Origin: Candidatus Methylomirabilota bacterium
Lineage (GTDB): Bacteria > Methylomirabilota > Methylomirabilia > Methylomirabilales > JACQHM01
DNA length: 5,802 bases
NCBI GenBank assembly: GCA_016199025.1
Contig: JACQHM010000204.1
Span: 1 to 5,802 of the forward strand
Direction: 5' to 3'
Numbering within the stretch: position 1 is the first letter of the stretch; each line of letters opens with the position of its first letter. A program made the position numbers and the translations under genes. The notes below the pieces were generated by a model. It made no database searches. It saw nothing but the letters and a program-made list of their open reading frames with translations, and was not told where the DNA came from. Shown here in pieces: positions 4,759-5,802 of the stretch.

Positions 4759-5802
4759 ATGGACAAGAAGCGATCCCTGGGAGAACGGCTGGTGCAGGAG
4801 GGGTTCCTCACCCTCGAGCAGCTTCGGAGTGCCCTGGAGGAGGAGCGGCGGACCCGTGTCCCCCTCCACAAGGTCCTCGTGAAAAGGGGGCTTGCCCTGG
4901 ACGAGGTGGTCGCCTCCTTCCTGGCCGATGAGGTAGGGGTTCCCTACGTCAAGCTCTCGGACTTCATCGTGGACAACCAGGTTCTCTCCCACCTCCCCGA
5001 GGACCTCTGCCGCCGCTTGAAGGTCTTTCCCCTCTTTATGATCGGGGAGACCTTGACCATCGCCACCATGGAGCCGGCCAACGTCATGGCCCTCGATCAG
5101 GTAAAGCGGGCTTCGGGCTGCGACGTGGACCTGGTCATCAGCACAGAGGCGGAGATCCTCCAGGCCATCGACCAGTATTACGGGACCAGGGGTTCCATCG
5201 CCGAGCTGGTCAGAGGGATCGATATGCGAGGGATGGGCCTGGAGGACGAGCGGACGGTGACGGCCGAACGGCTGGCCAGTGTGGCCGAGGTGGCCCCTGT
5301 CGTCAAACTAGTCAACCTCCTGATCGCCTCGGCGGTCCGGGACAAGGCTTCGGATATTCATATCGAGCCGGAGGAGGACATAGTCCGGGTCAGACTCCGG
5401 ATTGACGGGATCCTCCACGAGACCTCCCAGCTCCCCAAGCACCTCCAATCGGCTGTCGTCTCCCGGATCAAGATCCTCTCGGACTTAGACATCGCCGACT
5501 CCAGGACCCCCAAGGACGGCCGCTTCCGCTTTCCGCTCGAGGACAAGGAAGTGGATCTCAGGGTCTCCACCTTCCCCACCATCTACGGCGAGAACGTGGT
5601 CCTCCGGATCCTGGACAGGAGCGGGACGCTCCTCAAGCTCTCGGATTTGGGCTTCGAAGAGGAGATGTTGAAGCAGTACGAGCGGCTCATCGCCAAACCC
5701 TATGGCCTGGCCCTCGTCACTGGTCCTACGGGATCCGGCAAGACCACTACCCTCTATGCCACCTTAAACGCCATCAACACCCCGGAGAAGAACATCATCA
5801 CC
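4759..5802 (+). CDS. pilB: PilB/GspE-type pilus assembly ATPase (3' partial)
   Basis: The frame runs off the window end after 348 residues; the full family length is about 560-580. Residues 5-140 form a GspE N-terminal (MshEN-type) domain, beginning LGERLVQEGFLTLEQLRSAL and continuing with VGVPYVKL. The linker APVVKLVNLLIASAV (179-193) leads into the ATPase N-terminal subdomain, ASDIHIEP (197-204), VRLRIDG (211-217) and RTPKDGRF (249-256). Walker A is GPTGSGKTT (322-330) with K328. Walker B, the His box and any zinc-binding cysteines are beyond the edge. The hexameric cytoplasmic ATPase of this family drives pilus or pseudopilus extension. The ASDIHIEP and DGR motifs and the N-terminal domain argue for an extension ATPase and against the retraction ATPase PilT. 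The ATG at 4759 is preferred, since MDKKRSLGERL fits family starts and GGAG lies just before it; the in-frame ATG at 4738, overlapping the preceding TGA, is a real alternative that would add seven residues. Confidence 0.92.
   Translation, partial: MDKKRSLGERLVQEGFLTLEQLRSALEEERRTRVPLHKVLVKRGLALDEVVASFLADEVGVPYVKLSDFIVDNQVLSHLPEDLCRRLKVFPLFMIGETLTIATMEPANVMALDQVKRASGCDVDLVISTEAEILQAIDQYYGTRGSIAELVRGIDMRGMGLEDERTVTAERLASVAEVAPVVKLVNLLIASAVRDKASDIHIEPEEDIVRVRLRIDGILHETSQLPKHLQSAVVSRIKILSDLDIADSRTPKDGRFRFPLEDKEVDLRVSTFPTIYGENVVLRILDRSGTLLKLSDLGFEEEMLKQYERLIAKPYGLALVTGPTGSGKTTTLYATLNAINTPEKNIIT

Overview
The window is a GC-rich (roughly 60% by eye), densely coding segment, with every supported gene on the + strand. 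It looks like a diderm (Gram-negative) bacterium, because it encodes the inner-membrane alignment complex and motor of a type IV pilus (T4P) or type II secretion (T2SS)-like machine. The species cannot be fixed from the sequence. A PilM-PilN fusion with receiver genes set between pilP and pilB is not the classical gammaproteobacterial pilMNOPQ layout and suggests another phylum.

Layout. Positions 1-1170 hold the 3' part of an open frame that began upstream. It carries the C-terminal end of a GspG-type pseudopilin followed by a carboxypeptidase-regulatory-like beta domain, a fibronectin type III domain and a last beta-rich domain. After 48 bases comes a PilM-PilN fusion (1219-2862), then pilO (2873-3409) and a PilP-like gene (3413-3895) with almost no spacing. 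After 49 bases there are two tandem stand-alone CheY-like receivers (3945-4331 and 4364-4741), then a PilB/GspE-type ATPase (from 4759, or 4738) that leaves the window just after its Walker A motif. No RNA gene, mobile element, CRISPR array, convincing promoter or terminator was seen. No gap exceeds 50 bases.

How the genes fit together. PilM, PilN, PilO and PilP form the inner-membrane to periplasm bridge that connects the cytoplasmic motor to the secretin and pilus. Here PilM and PilN are one polypeptide, as in GspL of T2SS, and the PilP-like protein has an N-terminal membrane helix instead of a lipobox, as in GspC. With the GspG-like pilin upstream, the cluster has T2SS-like architecture with T4P-like sequences. 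The two receivers next to the motor gene are likely regulators of assembly or motility.

Most interesting signals: the pseudopilin with appended adhesin-like modules; a 10-G homopolymer at the junction between the pilin part and those modules, where slippage either way would remove the modules; a 22-bp exact copy of the pilM phosphate-1 motif just upstream of the pilM start; and a 50-bp perfect repeat between the two receiver genes that suggests gene conversion or recent duplication.
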